Source: Prochlorococcus sp. RS04
GTDB taxonomy: Bacteria > Cyanobacteriota > Cyanobacteriia > PCC-6307 > Cyanobiaceae
Assembly: GCF_001989455.1 (NCBI RefSeq)
Contig: NZ_CP018346.1
Coordinates: 620,001-684,000 of the forward strand
Reading direction: 5' to 3'
Length of the DNA: 64,000 nt
Every line of letters starts with the position of its first letter. Position 1 is the stretch's first letter. The notes beneath the pieces are model-generated. The model saw only the letters and a list, made by a program, of their open reading frames with translations. It ran no database searches and was not told the origin of the DNA. This document shows, in pieces, positions 48,299 to 57,949 of the stretch. The position numbers were made by a program, and so were the translations under genes.

Positions 48299-48340
48299 TT
48301 TTTACTTCATCAAAATTAAAAACCTATCCTAACCCTTGCT

Positions 48341-48661
48341 TCATAAATTATGAAATCCCTCTTTACGAAGAAACTCAATTGATTTCGATACCATATCACC
48401 CTGTAACTGGATATTTCTATCAATTAATGTTCCTCCAGTCCCACAAAAAACTTTAATTTTTTTTAGTAATTCTTTTAATAAGATTTCATCCTCAGTGCCT
48501 AAACCTCTAATTAAAGTTATAGTCTTGCCCTTTTTACCTTTTTTTTGTTTTGAAATATTTATTTTTGATCTTTTATTAAAAGTATCTACCTTAGCTCTTT
48601 CTTCAAATTTGTTTTCTTGATTATCAAATTCGATCCAATTCTTTTTTCCCATTATTTTCAA
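48341..48661 (-). CDS. SUI1/eIF1-like translation factor (YciH)
   Basis: Protein of 106 residues: a basic, lysine-rich N-terminal half (about 1-45) and a SUI1 domain with ITLIRGLGTEDEILLKELLKK and the conserved FCGTGGTLIDRNIQLQGD. Bacterial YciH-type proteins are thought to influence start-site fidelity. It lies upstream of cysC in the same direction and is 39 bases divergent from trpB. Confidence 0.9.
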   Translation of the reverse strand: MKIMGKKNWIEFDNQENKFEERAKVDTFNKRSKINISKQKKGKKGKTITLIRGLGTEDEILLKELLKKIKVFCGTGGTLIDRNIQLQGDMVSKSIEFLRKEGFHNL

Positions 48662-48700
48662 TATAATCTATAGTTAGTTAATACTTATTCTATAGAAAAA

Positions 48701-49945
48701 GTGGTAAGTACATTTTCTCGCAAAGATCAAAACTATAAAAATGACGATTTAAATCAACCCTCCAAAGAGGGAAGATTTGGAAAATATGGAGGTCAATATG
48801 TTCCTGAAACGCTAATGCCCGCTCTTTTTGAGCTTGAAAACGCTGCATCTAATGCATGGAAAGATAAACTTTTTGTAGAAGAATTAAATCATCTACTTAA
48901 GACTTATGTAGGAAGAGAAACACCACTTTATGAAGCCAAAAGACTTACTGAACATTACAAAAATAACCAAGCAACTCCTAGAATATGGCTTAAAAGAGAA
49001 GATTTAAATCATACTGGGGCCCACAAAATTAATAATGCTCTTGGACAAGCTTTATTGGCAATAAGAATGGGCAAAAAAAGAATAATAGCAGAAACTGGAG
49101 CAGGTCAGCATGGAGTTGCTACTGCTACTGTTTGTGCGAGATTTGGCTTGAAATGTATTATCTACATGGGTGCTGAAGACATAAAAAGGCAATCCCTTAA
49201 CGTTTTCAGAATGAAACTTTTAGGAGCTGAAGTTAAAGTTGTAAATTCTGGAACTTCAACACTTAAGGATGCTACTAGTGAGGCCATTAGAGATTGGGTT
49301 TCTAATGTCGAAACCACACACTACATTTTAGGATCTGTTGCCGGCCCACACCCTTTCCCAAAGATTGTGCGAGATTTTCATGCAGTTATAGGTGAAGAAA
49401 CTAAAAAACAATGTTTGGAATCATTTGGATCTTTGCCCGATATTTTGCTTGCTTGTGTAGGTGGGGGATCAAATGCAATGGGGCTTTTCCATCCTTTTGT
49501 TAAAGACACTAATGTGCGGCTTATTGGAGTTGAAGCCGCAGGAAGCGGAGTTGATACTGACAAACATGCTGCCACTATCACTAAAGGGTCAGTTGGAATT
49601 TTGCATGGATCAATGAGTCTTCTCTTGCAAGATGATAATGGTCAAGTACAAGAAGCTCACTCAATAAGTGCAGGTTTAGATTACCCTGGAGTAGGACCTG
49701 AACATAGTCATTTAAAAGATATAGGTAGAGCAGAATATGGATCAGTCACAGATCAAGAAGCTTTAGACGCTTTAAAACTTGTTAGTGAACTAGAAGGAAT
49801 TATACCTGCACTTGAAACTTCCCATGCCTTTGCTTGGTTAGATAAATTATGCCCTACTCTTGAAAAAGATACTCATATAGTCATCAATTGCTCTGGTAGA
49901 GGCGACAAAGATGTTAATACTGTTGCATCTTCATTAGATATTTAA
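48701..49945 (+). CDS. trpB: Tryptophan synthase beta chain
   Basis: PLP enzyme that condenses indole with serine. 414 residues. Signatures are [17 protein letters not shown], the PLP lysine in [47 protein letters not shown] and [14 protein letters not shown]. The start is GTG (GTG GTA AGT ACA). The trpA partner is not adjacent. Confidence 0.98.
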   Translation: MVSTFSRKDQNYKNDDLNQPSKEGRFGKYGGQYVPETLMPALFELENAASNAWKDKLFVEELNHLLKTYVGRETPLYEAKRLTEHYKNNQATPRIWLKREDLNHTGAHKINNALGQALLAIRMGKKRIIAETGAGQHGVATATVCARFGLKCIIYMGAEDIKRQSLNVFRMKLLGAEVKVVNSGTSTLKDATSEAIRDWVSNVETTHYILGSVAGPHPFPKIVRDFHAVIGEETKKQCLESFGSLPDILLACVGGGSNAMGLFHPFVKDTNVRLIGVEAAGSGVDTDKHAATITKGSVGILHGSMSLLLQDDNGQVQEAHSISAGLDYPGVGPEHSHLKDIGRAEYGSVTDQEALDALKLVSELEGIIPALETSHAFAWLDKLCPTLEKDTHIVINCSGRGDKDVNTVASSLDI

Positions 49946-50296
49946 TCAATACCTTGGGATTGATTGGTCAATATATCTACTCCATCCATCAATACCCTCC
50001 TCCAAATTCCATATTTCGCTCACAATATTATTATCCAAGCACCATTGAGAAAAGTTATAACTTCTTATTCCTGCATGACAGGTAACTACAATTTCTCTTT
50101 CTAATAAACCAGTAAATATTTCTTCAACATATTCAGATGTGACTTTACTAATTGGTATATGTAAAAATTCTCTTGAGAAACGTGCTATTTCAAGCTCTGA
50201 CTGTTCTCTTACATCAATCAAAACTGGATCTTCTTTCTCAGAATTAAACCAATCATTGAGACTAGAAGCATTTATAGATTTTGGATAACTTCCCAA
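49946..50296 (-). CDS. Rhodanese-like domain protein
   Basis: Single rhodanese fold of 116 residues: DWFNSEKEDPVLIDVREQSELEIA, then the active loop VVTCHAGIRSYNFSQWC with the catalytic cysteine (about residue 80), and a last segment EIWNLEEGIDGW. Such proteins transfer sulfane sulfur or act as persulfide carriers; the partner is unknown. It converges on trpB with no gap. Confidence 0.9.
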   Translation of the reverse strand: MGSYPKSINASSLNDWFNSEKEDPVLIDVREQSELEIARFSREFLHIPISKVTSEYVEEIFTGLLEREIVVTCHAGIRSYNFSQWCLDNNIVSEIWNLEEGIDGWSRYIDQSIPRY

Positions 50297-50385
50297 TTTA
50301 TAGAATATATTATATGTTATTTACAATTTAATAAATTAAGTTGCAGTAGGAAGTTTATTGTTAAAAATAAAAATAAACATTGATA

Positions 50386-51846
50386 ATGAAACTTAGAATA
50401 GTAGCAATAATACTATTATTATCTTTATTACTTTTTTTGGGTTTTAAAAAAGTTTCTGCTAATAAGAATAAGGAGCAAAGTACAAATTTCGAGCAACTAA
50501 ATATCTTAAGATATATACCTGAAAACAGTAAGTTATTATTTATTTCAAATTTAGATAGTTTTCATGTTTTTAATAATAATGAAAAAGAGAAAAATTCAAC
50601 AAAACAAGATGACTTTGTTTTAATAAAAGACTCAATATTAGATTACTTAGGTATAGATCTAGGCAACAATAAATTAGAAGATATTTATAACAATGAACTT
50701 ACAATCTCATTTTTTGAAAATAATAAAAATTTTAAAGATGATATTTTGATTATTTTTAAAATTAAGCCTGAAAAAACAATAGACGATTTATTAAATTTGC
50801 CTAACAAAATTGATCAAATTAATGAGATAATTTCAATTAATAGAGAAAACAAAATAAATTTCCTTAACTACATATATCGAACAGAGGATAATTATATAAT
50901 TGCTTCATCAGATAAAAAATTGATACAAAATAGTATTGACTCTATTAATGACTTTAAAGAAAAAAAATTCCAATATGAAGGAGAACTTTTTGGACTCAAA
51001 AATCAAAAAAATATATTATTTACAAAAAAATTTGGGGAAAGTATATTTTTTGATAAAGAAATTTTTACTAATAAAAATGAGGATATTGTAGCTACTACGT
51101 TTGATTTAAAAAATAAGCATTTAATTTTAAAATCATATTTACTTAATAATAAAAAAAATATTGATATTATTGCTTATGATAAGTTTATAAATAAAGAAAA
51201 TAAGTATAAAGATAATCCTCAAGTTTCAATTTTTACTGAAATTAAGAATTTTGAAAAATATCTAAAACCTTTTATAAATAATTTTGAACAAAGTTTTGTC
51301 GAAGATTTTAACCAAAATACAAATCAAAACATCTTAATTCTCAATTCAAAAAAAGATTGGCTTTTAACATTTGAAAAAAATACTGAAAATCAATTTGATT
51401 TAAGTGCTTTGAAAAAACTAAAAGATTTCAACAAATACACGTTAAAACAAAATGAAGATATTTACTCAATATACTCCAAAGATATTCTTGAAGAAAAAAA
51501 CGATGCAATAAAACAATTAACTTTTGAAAATATCTATTCAATAGAATCAGGAGGTTTGCAATTCATAAGTAATTTTTTAATAGATAGTAAAAAACTAGAA
51601 ACAATCTCAAAAAAATTTTTCAATCTAAAAAGTTATAAAGATAAATCTACTTTTCTTTTTGCCAAAGTTGATATCAAAGATGAAAATTCCAATAAAATTA
51701 AATATTTACCTGATTTGGAAGATCTTAATTTTCTCATTAGAAATATTTTAAAAATATCAAATGAAGAATATCTAGAAATCATAAGTCAATCTATTCCAGA
51801 AAAAAATCCAATTCTTTATACAGAAACAAGTTTTAGAATACCTTAA
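50386..51846 (+). CDS. DUF3352-like anchored protein
   Basis: Protein of about 486 residues from the ATG at 50386 (a TTG six bases upstream would add two). It starts with a membrane anchor (IVAIILLLSLLLFLGFKKV) and then a long soluble region very rich in Lys, Asn, Ile and Asp. Segments such as LRYIPENSKLLFISNLDS, ILDYLGIDLGNNKLEDIYNNELTISFF and ILIIFKIKPEKTIDDLLNL follow the DUF3352 pattern seen in cyanobacteria (a repeated extracytoplasmic domain of unknown role). The match is loose and by eye. It is probably exported to the periplasm or lumen. Its extreme AT-rich codon use stands out even here. Confidence 0.65.
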   Translation: MKLRIVAIILLLSLLLFLGFKKVSANKNKEQSTNFEQLNILRYIPENSKLLFISNLDSFHVFNNNEKEKNSTKQDDFVLIKDSILDYLGIDLGNNKLEDIYNNELTISFFENNKNFKDDILIIFKIKPEKTIDDLLNLPNKIDQINEIISINRENKINFLNYIYRTEDNYIIASSDKKLIQNSIDSINDFKEKKFQYEGELFGLKNQKNILFTKKFGESIFFDKEIFTNKNEDIVATTFDLKNKHLILKSYLLNNKKNIDIIAYDKFINKENKYKDNPQVSIFTEIKNFEKYLKPFINNFEQSFVEDFNQNTNQNILILNSKKDWLLTFEKNTENQFDLSALKKLKDFNKYTLKQNEDIYSIYSKDILEEKNDAIKQLTFENIYSIESGGLQFISNFLIDSKKLETISKKFFNLKSYKDKSTFLFAKVDIKDENSNKIKYLPDLEDLNFLIRNILKISNEEYLEIISQSIPEKNPILYTETSFRIP

Positions 51847-51969
51847 TAAAGTTATTCAAATAAGCTTCAAAGACAATCATTTGAAATTTTTGTGAAGTTA
51901 AAACTTGTGGTTAATTAAAAATTATTTGACTATCTTTAATCTATAAGTATTTGATATTGAATTAAGCAA

Positions 51970-53115
51970 TTGGACAATAAAAAACTAATTTTAAAACCAG
52001 GATTAGAGGGTGTCCCAGTTACTAATTCATCTATATGTGATATTGACGGCAACAAAGGAAAATTATTATACAGAGGTTTCTCCATTGAGGAACTATCCAA
52101 AAAAAGCAGTTTTTTAGAAACTGCATACCTATTGATTTGGGGTGAATTGCCCACAGCTATTCAACTTAGAGATTTTGAACAAGAAGTTCAGATGCATCGA
52201 AGGTTAAGTTTTAGAGTCAGAGATATGATGAAATGTTTCCCTGCGACAGGTCATCCTATGGATGCTCTCCAATCTAGCGCGGCTTCTTTAGGGCTCTTCT
52301 ATTCGCGCAGGGCAATAGATGATCCTAATTACATCTATAACGCAGTTATAAGGCTAATAGCAAAAATACCCACAATGATTGCTGCGTTTCAACTTATTAG
52401 AAAAGGACAAGACCCGATCCAACCTAGAGATGATTTAACTTATTCATCAAATTTTCTTTACATGCTGACTGAAAAAGAACAAGATCCTATAGCTGCAAAA
52501 GTTTTTGATAGGTGTTTAATTCTTCATGCCGAACATAGTTTAAACGCTAGTACATTTAGCGCTAGAGTTACTGCAAGCACTCTTACAGACCCATATGCTG
52601 TCATCGCCTCTGCAGTAGGAACGCTTGCTGGACCATTGCATGGAGGAGCAAATGAGGATGTGATTGCAATGTTAGAAGAGATTAAAACCCCAGAAAATGC
52701 TGGTTCCTTTTTAGATAAAGCAATAAAAAATAAAAGTAAGATAATGGGCTTCGGTCACAGAGAATATAAAGTCAAAGATCCAAGAGCAATAATTCTTCAA
52801 AAACTGGCCGAAGAACTTTTTATTAGATTTGGAGCAGATGAAATGTATGAAGTTGCTAAATCACTTGAGGCAGAAGCAATACCAAGACTTGGGCCTAAGG
52901 GTATATTCCCTAACGTAGATTTTTATTCTGGTCTAGTTTATAGAAAACTTGGAATTCCTCGTGATTTATTTACTCCAATTTTTGCTATATCTAGAGTGGC
53001 TGGTTGGTTAGCTCATTGGAGAGAACAACTTGGAGCAAATAGAATTTTCAGACCATCGCAAATCTACACAGGTGCAGCACCAAGAGATTGGATCAGCTTA
53101 GAAAATAGAGAATAA
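51970..53115 (+). CDS. gltA: Citrate synthase
   Basis: Condenses oxaloacetate and acetyl-CoA; in this lineage it feeds 2-oxoglutarate for nitrogen assimilation. The 381-residue length fits the short bacterial type. Motifs are LEGVPVTNSSICDIDG, LLYRGFSIEEL, ILHAEHSLNASTFSARV, GPLHGGANEDVIAML (His), MGFGHREYKVKDPRA (His-Arg) and VDFYSGLVYRKLGI. The start is TTG, in the right place for the N-terminus. It precedes ndhA. Confidence 0.97.
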   Translation: MDNKKLILKPGLEGVPVTNSSICDIDGNKGKLLYRGFSIEELSKKSSFLETAYLLIWGELPTAIQLRDFEQEVQMHRRLSFRVRDMMKCFPATGHPMDALQSSAASLGLFYSRRAIDDPNYIYNAVIRLIAKIPTMIAAFQLIRKGQDPIQPRDDLTYSSNFLYMLTEKEQDPIAAKVFDRCLILHAEHSLNASTFSARVTASTLTDPYAVIASAVGTLAGPLHGGANEDVIAMLEEIKTPENAGSFLDKAIKNKSKIMGFGHREYKVKDPRAIILQKLAEELFIRFGADEMYEVAKSLEAEAIPRLGPKGIFPNVDFYSGLVYRKLGIPRDLFTPIFAISRVAGWLAHWREQLGANRIFRPSQIYTGAAPRDWISLENRE

Positions 53116-53190
53116 TATTTGCAGCTTTTCATAAAAAACACACATATTGTTTGTGAAGAGTTAATCTATTAAGTAAATAACAAAAAAATT

Positions 53191-54309
53191 TTGGAATACG
53201 GATTAGATCTCGAATATAGTTTTAATGAATTCTTAAAAGGTTTTGGCCTGTCCAGCGAAATCGCTCATATAATCTGGCTCCCTCTACCTATGCTTTTGGT
53301 TTTGGTAGCGGCAGTTGTTGGCGTTTTAGTAACAGTTTGGCTTGAAAGAAAAATATCTGCTGCTGCTCAACAGAGAATAGGTCCCGAATATGCTGGAGCG
53401 CTTGGCGTCCTTCAACCAATTGCAGATGGTCTCAAGTTACTTGTCAAAGAAGATATTATTCCTGCCAAAGCGGATGGAGTTCTCTTCACTGCAGGACCCA
53501 TATTAGTCCTTGTCCCAGTGATTCTCTCCTGGCTAATTGTTCCTTTTGGACAAAACCTTTTAATAAGTAACGTTGGTATTGGAATCTTCCTATGGATCGC
53601 TTTAAGCAGTATTCAGCCAATTGGCCTTCTTATGAGCGGATACGCATCAAATAATAAGTATTCTTTATTGGGAGGTTTAAGAGCAGCCGCTCAATCAATA
53701 AGTTATGAAATTCCTTTAGCTTTATCTGTACTGGCTATAGTACTTATGACAAATTCTCTAAGTACTGTTGACATTGTCAACCAACAAAGTGGTGCTGGAA
53801 TACTAAGTTGGAATATATGGAGACAACCAGTTGGTTTTATAGTCTTTTGGATTTGTGCTCTTGCAGAATGTGAGAGACTTCCATTTGACTTACCTGAAGC
53901 TGAAGAAGAATTAGTCGCAGGATATCAAACTGAATATGCAGGGATGAAATTCGCATTGTTCTATCTTGGTAGTTACATTAACTTAATCCTTTCAGCTTTA
54001 TTGGTATCAATACTTTATTTAGGAGGATGGGGTTTTCCTATTCCAGTTGAATTAATAGCTAAGTTTCTAAATTTGCCAATTAATGCACCCTTCATACAAG
54101 TTTTCACTGCATCAATAGGAATTGTTATGACTGTATTGAAAGCATACCTTTTGGTTTTCATTGCAATATTATTGCGTTGGACAACTCCTAGAGTAAGGAT
54201 AGATCAACTATTAGATTTAGGATGGAAGTTTCTTCTGCCAATTTCTCTTGCTAATCTTTTGATAACTGCAGGTTTAAAACTTGCATTTCCTCAATTCTTT
54301 GGTGGTTAA
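53191..54309 (+). CDS. ndhA: NDH-1 subunit A (NuoH-like)
   Basis: Membrane subunit at the quinone-channel end of NDH-1. It has 372 residues and about eight membrane helices. Conserved elements are [68 protein letters not shown] and a C-terminal [17 protein letters not shown]. Start is TTG. It begins the ndhA-I-G-E block, the usual cyanobacterial order. Confidence 0.97.
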   Translation: MEYGLDLEYSFNEFLKGFGLSSEIAHIIWLPLPMLLVLVAAVVGVLVTVWLERKISAAAQQRIGPEYAGALGVLQPIADGLKLLVKEDIIPAKADGVLFTAGPILVLVPVILSWLIVPFGQNLLISNVGIGIFLWIALSSIQPIGLLMSGYASNNKYSLLGGLRAAAQSISYEIPLALSVLAIVLMTNSLSTVDIVNQQSGAGILSWNIWRQPVGFIVFWICALAECERLPFDLPEAEEELVAGYQTEYAGMKFALFYLGSYINLILSALLVSILYLGGWGFPIPVELIAKFLNLPINAPFIQVFTASIGIVMTVLKAYLLVFIAILLRWTTPRVRIDQLLDLGWKFLLPISLANLLITAGLKLAFPQFFGG

Positions 54310-54377
54310 ACTTAAGTAAAAATACTTAAATTTAAAATTAATCCACTAAAATAAAATAACTAAGTAAATTATTCAAA

Positions 54378-55004
54378 ATGAACAATTTCCTTCATCAAAT
54401 AAATAGCTATATCAAAGAAGCAATAAACGCTGGAAAATATTTATATAATGGCTTATCAGTAACTTTTGATCATCTTCGAAGAAGACCTGTTACTGTCCAA
54501 TATCCATATGAAAAATTAATACCTTCTGAAAGATATAGAGGAAGGATACATTATGAATTTGATAAATGTATTGCTTGTGAAGTTTGCGTGAGAGTATGTC
54601 CCATAAATTTACCAGTAGTTGATTGGGTAATGAATAAAGAAACCAAAAAAAAGGAACTTAGAAATTATTCTATTGACTTTGGAGTTTGTATATTTTGCGG
54701 AAATTGTGTTGAATATTGTCCAACCAATTGCCTTTCAATGACCGAAGAATATGAATTAGCTACTTTTGATAGACACAATTTAAATTTTGATAATGTTGCA
54801 CTTGGTAGGTTACCTACAAACGTCACAACAGATCCTTCAGTTAAACCTCTAAGAGAACTTGCCTATCTTCCTAAGGGTGTCATGGACCCTCATGAAATCC
54901 CAGCTTCAGATACTAGAGTTGGTAAATTACCTGAAGAAGTTTATGATTGGATGAGACCAGAATCCAATGAAAATAAAGATAAAGCTTCTAATCCAAACAA
55001 TTAA
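54378..55004 (+). CDS. ndhI: NDH-1 subunit I (ferredoxin-like)
   Basis: Iron-sulfur subunit of 208 residues that carries two 4Fe-4S clusters: [12 protein letters not shown] (about 69-80) and [12 protein letters not shown] (about 108-119). The N-terminal part has [29 protein letters not shown]-terminal tail from about 175 is polar and variable. It follows ndhA by 68 bases and precedes ndhG by 13. Confidence 0.97.
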   Translation: MNNFLHQINSYIKEAINAGKYLYNGLSVTFDHLRRRPVTVQYPYEKLIPSERYRGRIHYEFDKCIACEVCVRVCPINLPVVDWVMNKETKKKELRNYSIDFGVCIFCGNCVEYCPTNCLSMTEEYELATFDRHNLNFDNVALGRLPTNVTTDPSVKPLRELAYLPKGVMDPHEIPASDTRVGKLPEEVYDWMRPESNENKDKASNPNN

Positions 55005-55017
55005 ATTACATTAATTT

Positions 55018-55617
55018 ATGTCCATTGCAATAACAACTCAAATTATTTGTTTTACGATTTTATCTTTAGTCATCCTTATTGGAGCTCTTGGCGTTGTATT
55101 ACTAGAAAGTATTGTCTATTCAGCCTTTCTTCTAGGAGGAGTGTTCATGAGTGTGGCAGGACTATATCTTCTTTTAAATGCAAGTTTTGTCGCTGCAGCA
55201 CAAGTTTTAGTTTATGTAGGTGCAGTTAATGTATTAATAATCTTTGCAATAATGCTAGTCAATAAAAAAGAAGATTTAAAGCCAATCAATGATATTAAAT
55301 CGAGAAGAATCATATCAACATCAATATGCTTAACCCTTTTAAGTCTTTTAATAAGAGTTGATTTGACTAATGTATGGAGCCTCTCAAGTCCTCAAAACTC
55401 TATAGGAGAAGAATCAACTATCAGAATTGGTGAACATCTATTTAGTGATTATCTCCTCCCATTTGAAGTAGCATCAGTTTTACTTTTAATGGCAATGATT
55501 GGAGCTATTGTTTTAGCTCGAAGAGATGTAATGAGCAAGGATATTTCAACTGGATTACCTGTTGATCAAGAGTTAATTGAAAAATCATCAGAACCATTAC
55601 TTACAAATAAAAGTTAA
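55018..55617 (+). CDS. ndhG: NDH-1 subunit G (NuoJ-like)
   Basis: Integral membrane subunit of 199 residues with five hydrophobic segments. Family motifs are GALGVVLLESIVYSAFLLGGVFMSVAGLYLLLNASFVAAAQVLVYVGAVNVLIIFAIMLVN and the late PFEVASVLLLMAMIGAIVLARRD. It is packed between ndhI and ndhE. Confidence 0.95.
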   Translation: MSIAITTQIICFTILSLVILIGALGVVLLESIVYSAFLLGGVFMSVAGLYLLLNASFVAAAQVLVYVGAVNVLIIFAIMLVNKKEDLKPINDIKSRRIISTSICLTLLSLLIRVDLTNVWSLSSPQNSIGEESTIRIGEHLFSDYLLPFEVASVLLLMAMIGAIVLARRDVMSKDISTGLPVDQELIEKSSEPLLTNKS

Positions 55618-55632
55618 ACTTTCAACTTTCTT

Positions 55633-55956
55633 ATGATGAGTTTAGAATCAATTCCTATTCAAGCGTTTTTAATAGTATCTTCAGCTCTATTCTGTATTGG
55701 GATTTGGGGATTATTAAATAGCAGAAATGCAGTAAGAGTTCTTATGAGCATTGAATTAATGCTTAATGCAGTAAATATAAACTTAATGGCTTTTTCTTCC
55801 TATGTTGATAATAATTTAATTCAAGGACAAGTTTTTACAATTTTTGTGATTACTGTTGCTGCCGCAGAAGCAGCAGTTGGATTAGCTATTTTATTATCTC
55901 TTTATAGAAATAGGGTAACTGTAGATATGGAAAGTTTTAATTTATTAAAATGGTAA
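55633..55956 (+). CDS. ndhE: NDH-1 subunit E (NuoK-like)
   Basis: Small integral membrane subunit of 107 residues with three helices. Conserved parts are GIWGLLNSRNAVRVLMSIELMLNAVNIN and FVITVAAAEAAVGLAILLSLYRN, including the glutamates of the proton path. The first two codons are both ATG, so the start is 55633 or 55636. It ends the ndhA-I-G-E block, nine bases before nadK. Confidence 0.96.
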   Translation: MMSLESIPIQAFLIVSSALFCIGIWGLLNSRNAVRVLMSIELMLNAVNINLMAFSSYVDNNLIQGQVFTIFVITVAAAEAAVGLAILLSLYRNRVTVDMESFNLLKW

Positions 55957-55965
55957 AACCACTAA

Positions 55966-56877
55966 ATGAAACTTTCATTGGTGCTTATTGTATATCGTTC
56001 AGATAGTTCTACAGCTCAAGAGGCTTCTAAATTTTGTGAAGAAGTCCTAAAATCTAAAAATATAAAATCAAAAAGAATAGATAGTGATTTTCATAAAAAC
56101 GAAATTGAAAAATATCTTTGTAATCCAGAATTACAACCAAATATTGGCATAGTTCTTGGTGGAGACGGAACCTTGCTAAAATGTGCAAATGCTTTAGCTG
56201 ATTATGACATTCCTTTATTGAGCATTAATATTGGTGGCAATCTGGGGTTCCTTACACAAGAAAAAGATTTTTTGTTTGATAAATCTTTTATTGAAATCCT
56301 TGAAAACGAAGAATATACAATTGACTTTCGTAATAGATTAAATTGTAATGTTTGTATTAATGGGAAAAGTTTTGAGAAAAAGATTATAGAAAGCTACGAA
56401 GCCTTAAATGATTTTTATTTTAAATCTGTTGAAGAAGACATTTCTCCCACCAACCAAATACAAATTGAAATAGATAATGAAAAAGTTAGTGAATACAAAG
56501 GTGATGGATTAATCATATCTACATCTACTGGTTCAACCGCCTACTCAATGGCCGCAGGGGGGCCGATAGTACACCCTTCTATTGATGCAATGATAATTAA
56601 CCCTATTTGCCCGATGAGCTTGGCCAGCAGACCAATTATTATACCTAATACAAGTGAAGTAATCATAAAACCTGTAAAAAAAAGTAAAGGGGGAATTAAA
56701 TTATGGAGAGACGGTTCAAAATGCATGACTATTAAGGAAAATTACTATTGTGAGATCAAAAAAGGGCAATCACCCTGCAAAATAATAAAGTTTAAAAAAA
56801 GCAAAAGTTACTATAATACTCTTATAAAAAAACTAGATTTGAAAGGTGATTTATCTCAAAAAAATTTCAAAAATTAA
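55966..56877 (+). CDS. nadK: NAD kinase
   Basis: ATP-dependent (or polyphosphate-dependent) kinase that makes NADP. It has 303 residues. Hallmarks are [15 protein letters not shown] (GGDG, about 65) and [21 protein letters not shown], plus the GGNLGFLTQ segment. The N-terminal [12 protein letters not shown] begins a Rossmann-like strand. It lies right behind ndhE and its last bases abut the CYTH gene, suggesting cotranscription. Confidence 0.94.
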   Translation: MKLSLVLIVYRSDSSTAQEASKFCEEVLKSKNIKSKRIDSDFHKNEIEKYLCNPELQPNIGIVLGGDGTLLKCANALADYDIPLLSINIGGNLGFLTQEKDFLFDKSFIEILENEEYTIDFRNRLNCNVCINGKSFEKKIIESYEALNDFYFKSVEEDISPTNQIQIEIDNEKVSEYKGDGLIISTSTGSTAYSMAAGGPIVHPSIDAMIINPICPMSLASRPIIIPNTSEVIIKPVKKSKGGIKLWRDGSKCMTIKENYYCEIKKGQSPCKIIKFKKSKSYYNTLIKKLDLKGDLSQKNFKN

Positions 56878-57351
56878 ATGTCCTTAGAAATAGAAAGAAG
56901 ATTTCTCATAAAAAATGATAATTGGAAAGAATTTATTAAAAAAGAAATTTATATTGAACAAGGATATTTATCCAAAAGTTTAGACGATTGGATTATTAGG
57001 GTTAGGCTTATAGGCAAAAACTCTAAAATTACTCTTAAAAAACATATCAAAGGCTTTACCAACTTTGAATTTGAATACTCCATTCCACGAAGCGATGCTG
57101 AAATAATAATGTCAAATCTTTCAAATACAATTAAAAAAGATAGATTCTTTCTAGAAATTGAAAAAAAACTTTGGATTATAGATTGCTTTAAAGAAAATAA
57201 TTATCCACTTGTAATTGCAGAAATTGAACTTTCTAATGAAGAGGAAGTTTTATTTCTTCCATCTTTCATTTCAAAAGAAATTACTGGGCTGACCCATTAC
57301 TCCAATTTCAGTCTCGCTAACAATCCTTTTTCGCAGTGGAAAGAAAACTAG
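56878..57351 (+). CDS. CYTH-domain triphosphatase/adenylate-cyclase-like protein
   Basis: Short CYTH protein of 157 residues. The amino-terminal LEIERRFLI holds the ExExR-type motif, followed by QGYLSKS, WIIRVRLIG, ITLKKHIKG, EFEYSIP, EIEKKLWIID and VIAEIELSNEEE. This gives the alternating charged strands of the tunnel fold, with the metal-binding glutamates intact. Members hydrolyse inorganic tripolyphosphate or nucleoside triphosphates or make cAMP; which one cannot be told. It starts immediately after the nadK stop. Confidence 0.85.
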   Translation: MSLEIERRFLIKNDNWKEFIKKEIYIEQGYLSKSLDDWIIRVRLIGKNSKITLKKHIKGFTNFEFEYSIPRSDAEIIMSNLSNTIKKDRFFLEIEKKLWIIDCFKENNYPLVIAEIELSNEEEVLFLPSFISKEITGLTHYSNFSLANNPFSQWKEN

Positions 57352-57442
57352 TTAACAACTTGCAAAAGTTCCTAGTCAAAGGAGCCACTCATCTTTTATA
57401 TTTTCTTTATATTTTAAAAAAGTATTTTTTTATTTTCTTCAA

Positions 57443-57631
57443 ATGTATGGTCTTTACGACAAAGAAGGAATATTGAGATTTGTTGATTCAGACAAGGATG
57501 CTTGTATTGCATATGCTGAACTCTTCGAATTAGGATCTACAAATTATTGTCTAATAGATTTAGCTAATGATGCAAAACAAGTAAAGAGTAATACTAATCT
57601 TGATCAGAGTCTGGGAGTGTACAACAATTAA
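57443..57631 (+). CDS. Small protein of unknown function, overlapping the pedR-like gene
   Basis: Sixty-two-residue protein beginning MYGLYDKEGILRFVDSDKDACIAYAELFELGS, with one ATG start and no signal or membrane segment. Composition is normal for the genome and the text reads as a real short globular protein (mixed strand and helix). It is the only credible short gene in this gap. Its last 38 bases overlap, on the opposite strand, the end of the LuxR-type regulator. No function can be assigned. Confidence 0.6.
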   Translation: MYGLYDKEGILRFVDSDKDACIAYAELFELGSTNYCLIDLANDAKQVKSNTNLDQSLGVYNN

Positions 57632-57872
57632 ATCCATCTCTACAAATCTTGCCGTTGTCCATTGCCCAATTCAAAAGCGCTACTCTGTTTTTAGAACCAG
57701 TTTTTGTAAACATATTGCTTACATGATTATCAACAGTTCTTTTACTAATAGTTAGTTTTACCGCAATTTCTTGATTTGTAAGCCCATCAGCTACGAGATC
57801 AATGATTTCCATCTCCCTTGCTGAGAGACCCATCATATCAATGTTGTTTACTTCTTCTTCAACCATTTGCAT
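57594..57872 (-). CDS. pedR: Small LuxR-type regulator, PedR-like
   Basis: Stand-alone LuxR helix-turn-helix protein of 92 residues with LSAREMEIIDLVADGLTNQEIAVKL and the recognition part SKRTVDNHVSNMFTKTGSKNRVALLNWA (about 16-70). There is no receiver domain. The C-terminal tail has cysteines at 77, 83 and 84. It resembles PedR of Synechocystis, a redox-sensitive regulator of photosynthesis genes controlled by thioredoxin through a cysteine. The assignment is from fold, size and cysteine position. Its end overlaps a 62-residue gene. It is divergent from metF (77 bases). Confidence 0.82.
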   Translation of the reverse strand: MQMVEEEVNNIDMMGLSAREMEIIDLVADGLTNQEIAVKLTISKRTVDNHVSNMFTKTGSKNRVALLNWAMDNGKICRDGFNCCTLPDSDQD

Positions 57873-57949
57873 TTAAACAGTTCCTTTTTTATATTAATTA
57901 AGTTTAGCAATCTCAGTACACTTGTTAACCAAGTAGGAAACAAAAGCAA

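Noticed and set aside
55047..55229. 60-residue frame inside ndhG
   Set aside because: Out-of-frame reading of ndhG with Cys/Ser-rich nonsense text.
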